63,471 bases of DNA from Paracoccaceae bacterium (GCA_902632125.1 CACPBQ010000009.1:1-63471); one strand, 5' to 3'; shown: positions 1-9,528, counted from the stretch's first letter. The notes: generated by a model not told the origin, from the letters alone. Translations and numbers: made by a program.

Positions 1-36
1 GAGATAAACAAAGACTTTTGAAATGGTTTGGAATTC

Positions 37-1014
37 ATGGTGCAATTTTTAAAGAAAGTAACAAGTGATATTTACGTTGTTTCTTTCGAGTTGTTCAAAA
101 TAATGATTCCAACTCTGATCTTGGTTAAAATTGCCGAGATTTATGGTTTGGTACAAGTGCTAACAAATCTTTTTGGGCCGATTATGACGATGATGGGTCT
201 ACCGGCAGAAATGGCTCTTGCAATTACAACCACGATGTTAACAAACCCCTATGCGGGAATAATCGTTCTTGCATCAACTCCAGGAATTGAAGAATTAACG
301 GTAGCACAAACCACAATTTTAGCATCTTTTATACTTTTTACCCATTCAGTAATAATTGAGGCTGCAATTTCACGGCAAGCCGGTCTTTCAGCTGGAGCGA
401 CAATTATTATCAGAATTTTGTCTGGTATTTTGTTTTGCACATTGTTAAATTATCTTTGCTCTACTTTTGAGCTTTTTGATCAAATCGCCGTTCTTAATTT
501 ACCCGAAATGTCAATGGCCCCCACCCTTCAACAGTGGATTATTGATCAAATAAGAGGCTTAATATTCATTCAATTCGTAATTATAATTTTAATAACTTTT
601 TTAGAAATTCTGCGCCTAATCGGAATTGAAAAAATAATCCGTCTTCTGCTTAGCCCTTTTTTAAAAATATTAGATATAGGGCAGAGCGCATCTACAATTG
701 TGGTTGTTGGACTAACTTTAGGACTAGGTTTTGGTGGAGGGCTGATGATTAAAGACGTAAAACAAGGTTTAGTTGCACCACGCTCAGCAGTCGGCGCACT
801 CATTTTTATTAATTTATTTCACTCGCTTATTGAAGACACAACAATATTGCTATTAATAGGACCTTCATTATTCACTATTCTTATCGTTAGAGGATTATTT
901 GTATTTGCTCTAACCTTTTTACTTATCAAGATTTTTAACAACTTACCGATTGATGCTTATGACCGGTTTCTTTTTAGTAGATCAATCCACAACCTAAACA
1001 AAAATCAAACCTAA
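37..1014 (+). CDS. Nucleoside recognition (Gate) domain membrane protein
   Basis: A polytopic inner-membrane protein of about 325 residues with 8-9 hydrophobic segments. It has two related halves typical of Gate/nucleoside-recognition domain proteins (YjiH/SpmAB-like). Visible marks are the Gly-rich helix LGLGFGGGLMIKDVKQGL near residues 230-250 and the paired phrases TNPYAGI and SLIEDTTILLLIG. The family is thought to move nucleosides or other small solutes, but the substrate cannot be read from sequence. A stop at 19-21 closes the frame upstream, so the gene is complete. I prefer ATG 37 over the in-frame TTG at 28, and neither has a convincing ribosome site. The next gene converges on it, so it is probably transcribed alone or with genes left of the window. 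Confidence 0.75.
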   Translation: MVQFLKKVTSDIYVVSFELFKIMIPTLILVKIAEIYGLVQVLTNLFGPIMTMMGLPAEMALAITTTMLTNPYAGIIVLASTPGIEELTVAQTTILASFILFTHSVIIEAAISRQAGLSAGATIIIRILSGILFCTLLNYLCSTFELFDQIAVLNLPEMSMAPTLQQWIIDQIRGLIFIQFVIIILITFLEILRLIGIEKIIRLLLSPFLKILDIGQSASTIVVVGLTLGLGFGGGLMIKDVKQGLVAPRSAVGALIFINLFHSLIEDTTILLLIGPSLFTILIVRGLFVFALTFLLIKIFNNLPIDAYDRFLFSRSIHNLNKNQT

Positions 1015-1052
1015 ATGGAATTTTGAGGTCTGAGCTGACTTAACACCGTCTC

Positions 1053-1469
1053 TTAATCACGATTTTCGTTGTTATCTTTTGGCCTTATCAAATTAACCAA
1101 ATTCCATCTGATCGCAAGGGCCGCAAGAGCAAGTAAGAGTATGGCACCGCTTTCGTACAGCAGATCAATTGTATTAATGCCCTTGCCTTGCAAAATAATT
1201 AATCGACACAGCGCGGTAATTGCAATGAATATCGGAACAGTAATTGGAATTTTTCTAAATTTATAGAATGCTGCAACCATGCCCAATACTTCGGCGTAAA
1301 TAAATAATAACAATAAATCAGTAAGCTTTACCGCACGCTCTGATACTACAACAAATATTTCAACAACCACTGCGTATGTCGTTAAAAACGCGATAACAAC
1401 AAGAAGAGTTTTTTCCATAAAGGTAATAATGCGATACCAATCAAAGATTTGATCTTTTTCTTCAGACAT
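1053..1469 (-). CDS. PsiE-like small membrane protein
   Basis: A 138-residue protein with four hydrophobic helices and charged termini (MSEEKDQIFDWY at the start, RPKDNNENRD at the end). Length, four-helix layout and the FYKFRKIPITVPIFIAITAL region match the phosphate-starvation-inducible PsiE family. The biochemical role of PsiE is unknown; the name comes from its induction in E. coli. It faces the Gate protein tail to tail with 38 bases between stops. I saw no Pho-box-like direct repeat upstream, so phosphate control is only the family's reputation here. Family fairly sure, function not known. Confidence 0.65.
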   Translation of the reverse strand: MSEEKDQIFDWYRIITFMEKTLLVVIAFLTTYAVVVEIFVVVSERAVKLTDLLLLFIYAEVLGMVAAFYKFRKIPITVPIFIAITALCRLIILQGKGINTIDLLYESGAILLLALAALAIRWNLVNLIRPKDNNENRD

Positions 1470-1722
1470 TTAGAACCTCTAATATTTGCAACAACCAATG
1501 CGCAACAAACCAGTTTAAATGGCAAAAACTAAGCATTATTTGCAAAAGTTTTTGGTCTCTAGTTATTTGACTACATCGTTTAAAGTAGAGCTTTCAATCT
1601 ATAAATCAAAAAAGACATATAAAAATTGAGGTCATTTAATTTGCCACTATTAAAATTTACTAAATACCACGTGCGACCTACTGCCTCAATTACATACCGC
1701 GAGTGAACTCTACTTCCACTGC

Positions 1723-2532
1723 ATGAGGCGTTCAATTATCGATCCATTGGCCGACTTGTCGGCTATGACATTTAACACATTTTTATCGTTTCGATTGTCG
1801 AAACAATGGCTGGTCGCTTTTTTATACGGTATTGTTTGTCACTGTATGTTTACGTTTTCGGTGCTTGTTATGCTTGTATCGATGTTTTTTGGAATGTCCC
1901 GATCTTTTGGAAACGTACCCGATCCTTATTCGTATTTGACTAACTTAATATTATTACTTCAATTCCCATTGGCCCATTCCTTTTTATTATCATCTAGAGG
2001 CAGAAAATATCTTTCCTATTTTTCGCCAAAACAATATTCAAAAACACTTGCGCCAACAATTTTTGCGTTTATTGCTTCTGTACAATTATTTTTGCTATTC
2101 TTTTGTTGGACACCAACCCAAATTATTTTTTGGGAACCCTCTGGCAGATCTTTTGTTATAATGTGTGCGCTTTACTCTTGCTCTTGGTTGCTACTCATTT
2201 GGGCCAGTATTGATGCAGGGGCAGAATTACAGTCTGGTGCACTTGGTTGGATGTCACTTGCCCAAAATAAGGTTCCAAAGTTTCCAGATTTGCCAACTTT
2301 TGGTTTATTCAGGTTTGTTAGGCAACCTATTTATGCGTCCTTTGCTTTAACCACTTGGACAACGCCCATTTGGACTTTAGATCAGCTTTTAATTGCTGTA
2401 ATTTTTACAATTTACTGTGTAATTGCTCCACGTTTTAAAGAAAAAAGATTTGAAAAAAAATTTGGTAAAAAGTTTACCAAATACAAGTCAAAAGTTCCTT
2501 ATATGGTCCCCTCATTTTCGTTGAAAAAATAG
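1723..2532 (+). CDS. ICMT/NnrU/MddA-like integral membrane methyltransferase
   Basis: A 269-residue protein with about six membrane helices and a C-terminal block FGLFRFVRQPIYASF, followed by TPIWTLDQLLIAVIFTIY and a basic, soluble tail (FKEKRFEKKFGKKFTKYK). This is the SAM-binding signature of the isoprenylcysteine carboxyl methyltransferase superfamily, usually RHPxY, with Gln in place of His here. Methanethiol S-methyltransferase (MddA, MeSH to DMS) belongs to this superfamily and has a similar length and topology, as do NnrU-like proteins. The methyl acceptor cannot be decided from motifs. It stands alone, with 250 bases upstream free of genes. Internal ATG 1768 is an alternative start. 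Confidence 0.6.
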   Translation: MRRSIIDPLADLSAMTFNTFLSFRLSKQWLVAFLYGIVCHCMFTFSVLVMLVSMFFGMSRSFGNVPDPYSYLTNLILLLQFPLAHSFLLSSRGRKYLSYFSPKQYSKTLAPTIFAFIASVQLFLLFFCWTPTQIIFWEPSGRSFVIMCALYSCSWLLLIWASIDAGAELQSGALGWMSLAQNKVPKFPDLPTFGLFRFVRQPIYASFALTTWTTPIWTLDQLLIAVIFTIYCVIAPRFKEKRFEKKFGKKFTKYKSKVPYMVPSFSLKK

Positions 2533-2602
2533 TATTTTTAAACAAACGATAAATTATTTTTTAACAAATTTATATTGTTCTGAAATAAAGGAGCATAGTG
2601 TA

Positions 2603-2644
2603 ATGAAACTAACTTCAACTATGTGTCCGGGTATAATATTGTGA
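2603..2644 (+). CDS. Possible 13-codon leader peptide upstream of ggt
   Basis: A very short reading frame, MKLTSTMCPGIIL then TGA, preceded by a strong AAAGGAG about nine bases before its ATG. That is a better ribosome site than the one in front of the gamma-glutamyltransferase gene that starts 56 bases after its stop. A ribosome site this good with almost nothing to translate is typical of leader peptides. I could not draw a convincing terminator/antiterminator pair behind it, so regulation is only a guess. It could be chance in AT-rich spacer DNA. Confidence 0.25.
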   Translation: MKLTSTMCPGIIL

Positions 2645-2700
2645 ATTTATGTTGCAAATTAATTTCCCAGTCGTCCAAATTGAGATAGAGCATTAATTTG

Positions 2701-4317
2701 ATGATATCCAATATGTCCACACTTAATATTCCTTATAAGCCGCTTTATACTTCCCGACGTTCTCCGGTAATGGCAAAAAATATTGTGTCAACCAGCCATC
2801 CGTTAGCCTCCCAAGCAGGCTTAAATATGATTTTACAGGGTGGAAATGCTGTGGATGCTGCTATTGCTGCTGCTATTACGCTCACAGTTGTTGAACCAAC
2901 TGGTTGTGGTTTGGGTTCTGATGCATTTGCAATAATTTGGGACGGAAAATCTCTTCATGGGCTCAATGCTTCTGGTAGATCTCCAGCTGCATGGAATTTC
3001 GAAAGATTTGCAAATTTTGATAAAATGCCCTTTCGCGGTTGGGAGAGTGTTACTGTACCTGGAGCTGTTTCCGGTTGGCTGACACTTTCTGATAAATTTG
3101 GAAAACTTCCATTTGAAAACCTTTTTGAACCCGCAATTAAATATGCGAATGAAGGCTTTGCGGTCACGCCAATAATCTCAGAATTATGGAAAATTGGCGC
3201 GCAAGAGTTGAAAAACGAAATTGGTTTTTCAAAAAACTTTATGAGAAAAAATAATACCCCCAAAGCAGGTGAAATTTTTGTTAATCCAAATATTGGAAAA
3301 TCATTGACCTTAATTGCAGAGACGAAATGCAAAGCTTTTTACGAAGGAGAATTAGCAGAAGCAATTGAGCATTGCGCAATTCAAAATAATGCTGCTCTGT
3401 CACTGTCGGACTTAAGCCAGCACCAAAACGATTGGTGTGGTACTATTTCTCAACAATTTAATGACTTTGAACTGCACGAAATTCCTCCAAATAGCCAAGG
3501 CTTGGCTGCTTTAATGGCACTTGGAATACTACGTTACACTGACGTTCAAAACTTAAACCCCGACGACCCAGCAGCAATACATTTACAAATAGAAGCCATC
3601 AAATTGAGCCTAGCTGATGTTAATAAATATGTTTCAGATCCTAAAAATATGAAAGATACTACCGCTGAAGACCTGTTGAGCGAAGAGTATCTTAAACAGA
3701 GATCTCAACTAATTGATCGAAAAAAATCAAAAGATTTTAAATCAGGAACACCAAAAACTGGTGGAACAGTTTATGTTACAGCAGCCGACAAGTCGGGACA
3801 GATGATATCATTTATACAATCTAATTATGCAGGATTTGGTTCGGGTGTTTGTATTCCTGAAACAGGAATTCATTTACAAAATCGCGGAGCAGGTTTTTCA
3901 TTAGATCCAAATTCTTCAAATGTTGTAGGACCAAAAAAAAGGCCATTTCATACGATAATTCCAGGGTTTTTGCTACGAAATGGACAACCAATTATGAGCT
4001 TTGGAGTGATGGGCGGTCCTATGCAAGCACAGGGTCATGTTCAATTAATCCTGAGAACAGAACTTTGGGGTCAAGACCCACAAACTGCTATTGATGCTCC
4101 ACGCTGGCGTTTTGATGAAGGAAAACGGGTTGCCGTTGAAATTTCCATGCCAAAAAAGACAATCAGTATTCTAAGCGATATGGGTCACGATGTTGAATTC
4201 GAAAATTATGATAAAAACTTTGGTTTTGGTGGTGCACAGATTATAAAAAACTTAGGAAATAATTTTTTTATTGCTGGTTCAGATCCACGTAAAGACGGTC
4301 AGTCTGTAGGTATCTGA
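2701..4317 (+). CDS. ggt: Gamma-glutamyltransferase family protein
   Basis: A 538-residue Ntn-hydrolase of the gamma-glutamyltransferase family. These enzymes hydrolyse or transfer gamma-glutamyl groups from glutathione and related amides after cleaving themselves into two subunits. The N-terminal hallmark VSTSHPLASQAGLNMILQGG (28-47), GGNAVDAAIAAA and the SGRSP segment are present. The nucleophile should be Thr356 in GGTVYVTAAD, spaced like Thr391 of the E. coli enzyme relative to the following Asp. GFGSGV and the C-terminal FGGAQII are also typical. There is no signal peptide, so it should act in the cytoplasm, unlike E. coli Ggt. ATG 2701 is preferred; a TTG lies just before it and another ATG at 2713. 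It is followed at 32 bases by an M24 peptidase, suggesting a shared peptide/glutathione breakdown job. Confidence 0.88.
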   Translation: MISNMSTLNIPYKPLYTSRRSPVMAKNIVSTSHPLASQAGLNMILQGGNAVDAAIAAAITLTVVEPTGCGLGSDAFAIIWDGKSLHGLNASGRSPAAWNFERFANFDKMPFRGWESVTVPGAVSGWLTLSDKFGKLPFENLFEPAIKYANEGFAVTPIISELWKIGAQELKNEIGFSKNFMRKNNTPKAGEIFVNPNIGKSLTLIAETKCKAFYEGELAEAIEHCAIQNNAALSLSDLSQHQNDWCGTISQQFNDFELHEIPPNSQGLAALMALGILRYTDVQNLNPDDPAAIHLQIEAIKLSLADVNKYVSDPKNMKDTTAEDLLSEEYLKQRSQLIDRKKSKDFKSGTPKTGGTVYVTAADKSGQMISFIQSNYAGFGSGVCIPETGIHLQNRGAGFSLDPNSSNVVGPKKRPFHTIIPGFLLRNGQPIMSFGVMGGPMQAQGHVQLILRTELWGQDPQTAIDAPRWRFDEGKRVAVEISMPKKTISILSDMGHDVEFENYDKNFGFGGAQIIKNLGNNFFIAGSDPRKDGQSVGI

Positions 4318-4349
4318 CAAGTTAAAAACTTTTGATGTAGAATAATAAA

Positions 4350-5435
4350 ATGGATAAAATTGACAAGTTACGCATTAAGATGAAAGAACAAAATGTTGAT
4401 TTGATCATTTTGTCACCAGGCGCAAATCTGAGTTGGCTTCTTGGGATAAATCCTCATGCTGACGAGCGGCCCCTGTTATTTTTTTTAACACTTTCCGGTT
4501 CAGCATTTTTAATGCCAGAACTTGAGGCCGAAAGTGCAAGACAGCATACTGAAATTGAATTTTATAATTGGTCAGATGCATCTGGTCCCTCAGAAGCCAT
4601 TGATAAAATACTCGCAGATCTTCAAGGCTTTTCTTATCGTACCATAGTCATTGATGATACTATGCGGGCTGATCACGCAGCACTCGTTCAAGATAAACTT
4701 ATGAATGCAAACCGAATTTTTACAGCATCAAATATTGGCGCTCTTAGAATGCAAAAGGATGCCACTGAGCAAAGGATTTTGCGGGCAAATGCTCATCAAG
4801 CTGATCTTGCAATGCAAAAGGCCTGGAACATTATAAAACCTGGATTAACTGAGGAATATATAGCATTAGCGATCCAAAATAGTTTCTCTGATCAGGGCGC
4901 ATTACCCCAGTTTTCTATCGTTGCTTCAGGTTTAAACAGTGCCTTCCCACACCATCAAACGGGATCAAGAAAATTAGAAGAAGGCGATGCAATCGTGATC
5001 GATCTTGGAGGAAAATTTAAAGGCTATGCATCAGATATTACCAGAATGTCGTGCATTGGATCTCCCCCAAAAGATTATGCTTTGGTACATCAAATTGTTG
5101 AAGATGCAGTTTGCGCAGCAATGGCTGCAGCAAGGCCCGGTCAGATTGCTAAAAATGTTGACAGAGCAGCTCGCGAAGTTATTGAGAAAGCTGGTTTTGG
5201 AAAATATTTTGTTCACAGAACTGGCCACGGGCTAGGCAGCGAAATACATGAACCACCCTTCATAACATCTACTTCGGAAACTATTTTAGAGCCAGGAATG
5301 GTTTTTTCTATTGAACCAGGAATTTATATGCCAGATAAATTTGGCGTCAGGCTAGAGGAAATTGTTATTCTAACAGATAGCGGACCAGAGATACTATCCC
5401 AAATTTCACGTGAATTAAAAGTTATTAACTATTGA
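4350..5435 (+). CDS. M24 family aminopeptidase (Xaa-Pro peptidase-like)
   Basis: A 361-residue pita-bread metallopeptidase. An N-terminal creatinase-like domain (1-130, with SPGANLSWLLGINPHADERP) precedes the M24 catalytic domain. The five metal ligands can be read: Asp in VIDLGGKFKGYASDITRM (two Asp), His in HRTGHGLGSEIHEPP, Glu in FSIEPGIYMPD, and Glu in GVRLEEIVILT. FPHHQTG supplies the usual substrate His. It probably trims N-terminal residues, often ahead of proline, from imported peptides in the cytoplasm. It follows ggt by 32 bases on the same strand, and its stop is only 6 bases from the end of the convergent M20 peptidase gene. Confidence 0.85.
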   Translation: MDKIDKLRIKMKEQNVDLIILSPGANLSWLLGINPHADERPLLFFLTLSGSAFLMPELEAESARQHTEIEFYNWSDASGPSEAIDKILADLQGFSYRTIVIDDTMRADHAALVQDKLMNANRIFTASNIGALRMQKDATEQRILRANAHQADLAMQKAWNIIKPGLTEEYIALAIQNSFSDQGALPQFSIVASGLNSAFPHHQTGSRKLEEGDAIVIDLGGKFKGYASDITRMSCIGSPPKDYALVHQIVEDAVCAAMAAARPGQIAKNVDRAAREVIEKAGFGKYFVHRTGHGLGSEIHEPPFITSTSETILEPGMVFSIEPGIYMPDKFGVRLEEIVILTDSGPEILSQISRELKVINY

Positions 5436-5441
5436 TAAATA

Positions 5442-6827
5442 TCATTTATTGTCTTTTTTTCCCAAATTCCAGTATAAATTTGTCATTAATAAAAGAGCGT
5501 CCCTAAGTAAATTGATAGGCAAATGCTCATTAGGAGCGTGCTGCGAGCATTCCTTGTATGAATGTGGTATCCAAATGGTTGGAATATTCAAAATATCAGT
5601 AAAGCAATTATTTGGAAGGGAACCCGCTAAGTTTGGGATCACATGAATTTTATCACCGTAAAATTCCTCCAAAATATGTTCAATTTTTTTCAACCAGACA
5701 TTATCCAGATTTGTTCGTGATGCTTCAAAATTAATAGCATTTTCGGAAATAATTTTTATGTCTTGAAAGCCATGTTGATCGAGATGTTCTCTTAAAGACG
5801 AAATTACTTTATTTTCATCCGTTCCAACAACAAATCTCAACTGGCAGAGTGCCTTTGCCGAAGGCTGAATAGCGTTAACAGGCACATCAATATCGCCCGA
5901 CTTCATTGCAAGAATAGAAAATGAGTTCCAACCAAATAATTTTTCATTTGAAGACAAACCAGGCTCTCCCCAATTTTCATCAATTTCTAAAGTCTTGGAG
6001 ACAGTGTTAGGCAATGATTTTAACCGGTCACGCACTTCTTCTGTAAGAGAAGTTGGCTTCCAATTCTCGATTAAAATATTGCCAGTTTTATTCGTAATAA
6101 TACTCAGTGCGTGTGAAAGCCGAACCCCAGGATCTCTTAAAACTCCTCCCCAATTTCCTGAATGATGGGCACCTTCACGGTATTTGACTTCGAGCTCAAA
6201 ATTTATTGCCCCTCTCGAACCAAGAAAAACTGTTGGTACATCAACAGCTACCCTTGGTCCATCCGAGGCTATAAGAACATCTGATTTTAAATAGTCTTTA
6301 TATTGCTCACACAGTTCAAATAGCCCTGGAGAACCAACTTCTTCACCCATTTCAAAAATAACTTTTATATTAAATCCAAGTTTTTTGCGGGTTTTTAAAA
6401 CTGAAAGCAACGCCATTAAGTTTACAAGATGCTGACCTTTGTTATCGGCGACACCTCGACCATAGATTTTTTCGTCAATGATTTTTAATTTACTTGGACT
6501 GATACCCTCATTCCATAGCTCCTGTTGTAAAGGGACTGTATCTCCATGTCCGTAAAGAAGAATTGTCTTTAATTCAGATGATTCTATACGCTTTCCGATC
6601 AAAAATGGCGGGGCATTTTTAATAGGGTTATCGATTATTTCTGTTTGGAGACCTAGTTCCGCTAAAATACCAGACAGACCGTCAACATAATAACGGATCA
6701 AGTTTTCGTTAGATACAGAATTTTTACTATCCGTGACAAAACTCACCAAGCTTCTCAAATTTGCTATAAATTCTCCATCAACAAACAAATTTTCGGAAAT
6801 TTTGAGCGCCTGATCAATTGAAGCCAT
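5442..6827 (-). CDS. M20 family metallopeptidase
   Basis: A 461-residue zinc peptidase/deacylase of the M20 family (carboxypeptidase G2, ArgE, DapE, dipeptidase type). The pattern YGHGDTVP (first metal His plus catalytic Asp), GRGVADNKGQHL (bridging Asp) and FEMGEEVGSPGL (catalytic Glu and ligand Glu) is complete. HHSGNWGGVLRDP marks the dimerisation lid domain and PHSYKECSQHAPNEHL the C-terminal ligand His. Exact substrate is unclear; peptides or N-acyl amino acids fit best. A TTG at 6848 is in frame, but ATG 6827 has an AAGG-containing site and gives a normal family N terminus. It is divergent from the Dpp operon, 110 bases away, suggesting that imported peptides are its substrates. Confidence 0.85.
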   Translation of the reverse strand: MASIDQALKISENLFVDGEFIANLRSLVSFVTDSKNSVSNENLIRYYVDGLSGILAELGLQTEIIDNPIKNAPPFLIGKRIESSELKTILLYGHGDTVPLQQELWNEGISPSKLKIIDEKIYGRGVADNKGQHLVNLMALLSVLKTRKKLGFNIKVIFEMGEEVGSPGLFELCEQYKDYLKSDVLIASDGPRVAVDVPTVFLGSRGAINFELEVKYREGAHHSGNWGGVLRDPGVRLSHALSIITNKTGNILIENWKPTSLTEEVRDRLKSLPNTVSKTLEIDENWGEPGLSSNEKLFGWNSFSILAMKSGDIDVPVNAIQPSAKALCQLRFVVGTDENKVISSLREHLDQHGFQDIKIISENAINFEASRTNLDNVWLKKIEHILEEFYGDKIHVIPNLAGSLPNNCFTDILNIPTIWIPHSYKECSQHAPNEHLPINLLRDALLLMTNLYWNLGKKDNK

Positions 6828-6937
6828 GAGAAAGCCTTGTTTTATCAATTAAAAATTTAAAATTTTATAAAAAAAACTATAGACACTAAAAGTTAACAAG
6901 CCTAGCCTCTTATGGTGATACTATAAAGGAGGTAGAT

Positions 6938-8500
6938 ATGAATTTTTGCAAACTAGCAAAGCTGTCCTCAGTTGCCTTAATCGTGGCAACGGCGGCTAAT
7001 GCTGAAAATGTCCTTCGTTGGACAAGCCAAGGTGATGCATTGACTATGGACCCTCATTCCCAGAATGAGAGCCCTACAATTGCATTCAATGGGCAAATTT
7101 ACGAGGCACTCGTCGCTCGTGATATTGAAATGAACCTTGTTCCAGAATTAGCAGAAAGCTGGACAGCTTCACCAGACGGATGGACCTTCAAGCTGCGTAA
7201 AGGAGTAACATTCCATGATGGTGCTGACTTTACGGCAGAAGACGTAGTTTTTTCATTTAATAGAGCGCTTGAAGAATCTTCAGACTACAAAGAGCAAGTA
7301 AAAACTGTTTCAAAGGTCGAAGTGATCGATGATTATACTATTAAACTAGTTACCGATGGAGCAAATCCAATCCTGCCTAACACGCTTACCAATGTTTATA
7401 TTATGGATAGTGGTTGGGCAAAAGCTAATGGAGTGGAAAAACCGCAGGATTTTGCTGCGGAAGAAGAAACATTTTCAGTACGAAATTCTAATGGAACTGG
7501 ACCATTTATGCTAATGAGCAGAGCTCCAGAAGAGCTTTCAGTTCTTGAACGAAACCCGAATTGGTGGGGCGACTCTATGTTTCCTGGGAATGTGGATCGC
7601 ATAGAATACAGACCCATTAAAAATGCTGCAACTCGTGTTGCTGCGTTACTATCTGGTGAAGTTGACTTTGTATTGGATGCTCCATTACAGGATTTAAAAC
7701 GTATTGAAGCAACAGACGGCCTCACAACAAAAACTGTTGCACAGGTTCGTTCTATATTTTTTGGTATGGACCAAGGCGTAGATGAACTAAGAAGTTCAAA
7801 TATTAAAGGTAAAAATCCGTTCCGAGACATTAGAGTTCGAGAAGCATTTAATCTTGCCGTAGATAAAGACGCCATTCAACGAGTTGTTATGGACGGATTG
7901 TCATTTCCAACTGGTATTATTACACCGCCAGGTGTTTTAGGAAATACGCCTGAACTCGATAAGCAGTATGGTTTTGATTTAGACAAAGCCAAAAGCTTAA
8001 TGGCGGAAGCTGGTTATGCCGATGGGTTTGAAATTCAACTGGATTGCCCCAACAATCGCTATAACAATGATGAAAAAATCTGCCAAGCTGCAGTTGCAAT
8101 GTTAGCGAAAATTGGAGTTAAAGTGAACCTCGACGCCATTCCTAAAGCACAACACTTTCCAAAGATTCAAAAAAGAATTTCTGACTTTTATATGTTAGGA
8201 TGGGGTGTGTCTACATTGGATAGCCACTACGTGTTCACTTATCTTTTTCACGGAGAAGGATCATGGAACGGTATCGGTTACAACAACCCTAGGGTAAATG
8301 AAATAACCAGGCTAATTGAAACTGAAACTGATATTCCTAAGCGTACGGCTCTCATCGATGAGGCTTGGCAAATAATTAAGAAAGAAATGCCATATTTGCC
8401 GATACACCACCAAGTACTTGGTTGGAGTATGAAAGACAATGTTGATGTGCCAATCGCTGCAGACGATCATTTAAGACCCCGATTCATAGTCTTCAAATAA
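6938..8500 (+). CDS. Periplasmic peptide-binding protein of Dpp-type ABC importer
   Basis: A 520-residue solute-binding protein of family 5 (DppA/OppA/NikA). It begins with a signal peptide (basic MNFCKLAK, hydrophobic core, cleavage after ANA near residue 22). Family marks are TMDPHSQNESPT, YEALVARD, ESWTASPDGWTFKLRKGVTF and GTGPFMLMSR. It captures oligopeptides, dipeptides or a related cation in the periplasm. The ribosome site AAGGAGG is perfect and ends a few bases before ATG, as expected for an abundant protein. It is the first gene of a four-gene importer operon and is separated from the permease genes by a strong hairpin. Confidence 0.9.
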   Translation: MNFCKLAKLSSVALIVATAANAENVLRWTSQGDALTMDPHSQNESPTIAFNGQIYEALVARDIEMNLVPELAESWTASPDGWTFKLRKGVTFHDGADFTAEDVVFSFNRALEESSDYKEQVKTVSKVEVIDDYTIKLVTDGANPILPNTLTNVYIMDSGWAKANGVEKPQDFAAEEETFSVRNSNGTGPFMLMSRAPEELSVLERNPNWWGDSMFPGNVDRIEYRPIKNAATRVAALLSGEVDFVLDAPLQDLKRIEATDGLTTKTVAQVRSIFFGMDQGVDELRSSNIKGKNPFRDIRVREAFNLAVDKDAIQRVVMDGLSFPTGIITPPGVLGNTPELDKQYGFDLDKAKSLMAEAGYADGFEIQLDCPNNRYNNDEKICQAAVAMLAKIGVKVNLDAIPKAQHFPKIQKRISDFYMLGWGVSTLDSHYVFTYLFHGEGSWNGIGYNNPRVNEITRLIETETDIPKRTALIDEAWQIIKKEMPYLPIHHQVLGWSMKDNVDVPIAADDHLRPRFIVFK

Positions 8501-8514
8501 AATTACAACAATAA

Positions 8515-8544
8515 GGGGAGCCATTTCGATGGCCCCCCGTTTTT
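8515..8544 (+). terminator. Intercistronic hairpin with UUCG loop
   Basis: GGGGAGCCAT, TTCG, ATGGCCCCCC then GTTTTT form a stem of about ten pairs with a single A/C mismatch, a stable UUCG tetraloop and a short T run. It sits between the binding-protein gene (stop at 8500) and the first permease (start 8556). In such operons a partial terminator or 3'-end stabiliser lets the binding protein be made in excess over the membrane subunits. That role is inferred from placement. Confidence 0.75.
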
Positions 8545-8555
8545 AAGCAGGTTTC

Positions 8556-9527
8556 ATGTTCTACTTTATTCTTAACCGGTTAGCCCAGGCTCTTTTGGTC
8601 ATGGCCGTTGTGTCAGCAATAAGTTTTTCACTATTCAATTTCGTTGGCGACCCGGTGAATAATATGGTCGGTCAAGACGCAACCAGAGAACAAAGAATTG
8701 AAATTAGACAACAGCTTGGATTAGATGACCCCATTTTGGTTCAATATCAGAGGTTTATGCTTAACGTAGCACAAGGGGACTTTGGACTTTCTTACCGAAT
8801 TAAACAACCAGTAAGTCAGTTAATATTAGAAAGACTACCGGCGACACTAGAGTTAGTTTTTGCTTCGGCTATTATTGCAGTATTCATAGGAATAGTTCTT
8901 GGTGTCTTTACGGGTATCCGGCGTTATTCGTGGGTAAGTAAAATTATAATGAGCGTTAGTCTAATAGGCGTAAGTTTACCGACTTTTATTATTGGCATAG
9001 GTTTAATTTATCTTTTCGCGGTGTATTTACGGTGGCTCCCCTCTTCAGGTAGAGCAGGCGTAATTGAAGTTGGTGGATGGAAGACATCCCTACTAACGGT
9101 TGATGGGTGGAGGTCTATAATTTTACCTGCAATCACCCTATCTCTTTTCCAGCTTACAATGATTTTGAGGCTAGTTAGAGCAGAAATGTTAGAAGTAATG
9201 AGATCAGATTACATAAAGTTTGCGAGAGCTCGAGGTTTGGCAAACAGGGCTATTCATTTCGGTCATGCTCTGCGCAACACACTTGTCCCTGTGATAACAA
9301 TCATTGGCTTAAATATTGGCGGACTAATCGCGTATTCCGTAATCACAGAAACGGTTTTTCAATGGCCAGGAACTGGCTTGATGTTCATTCAGGCCGTCGA
9401 TTTCGTCGATGTTCCTATCATGGCAGCATATTTGATTTTTGTTGCTTTGCTTTTCGTTGTGATTAACCTGATCGTTGATATTCTATACTTTGTCGTCGAC
9501 CCTAGAATAAGACGTGGAGGGTCATAG
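8556..9527 (+). CDS. ABC transporter permease, DppB type
   Basis: A 323-residue inner-membrane permease. It starts with the DppB/OppB N terminus MFYFILNRLAQALLVMAVVS and has six predicted helices. The EAA loop that docks on the ATPase is SDYIKFARARGLANRAI, followed by HALRNTLVPVITIIGL. FQWPGTGLMFIQAV and FVVDPRIRRGGS near the end are hallmarks of the subfamily. It forms the channel with the DppC subunit encoded next. Its stop precedes the chosen start of that gene by a single base, indicating tight coupling. Confidence 0.9.
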   Translation: MFYFILNRLAQALLVMAVVSAISFSLFNFVGDPVNNMVGQDATREQRIEIRQQLGLDDPILVQYQRFMLNVAQGDFGLSYRIKQPVSQLILERLPATLELVFASAIIAVFIGIVLGVFTGIRRYSWVSKIIMSVSLIGVSLPTFIIGIGLIYLFAVYLRWLPSSGRAGVIEVGGWKTSLLTVDGWRSIILPAITLSLFQLTMILRLVRAEMLEVMRSDYIKFARARGLANRAIHFGHALRNTLVPVITIIGLNIGGLIAYSVITETVFQWPGTGLMFIQAVDFVDVPIMAAYLIFVALLFVVINLIVDILYFVVDPRIRRGGS

Positions 9528-9528
9528 C

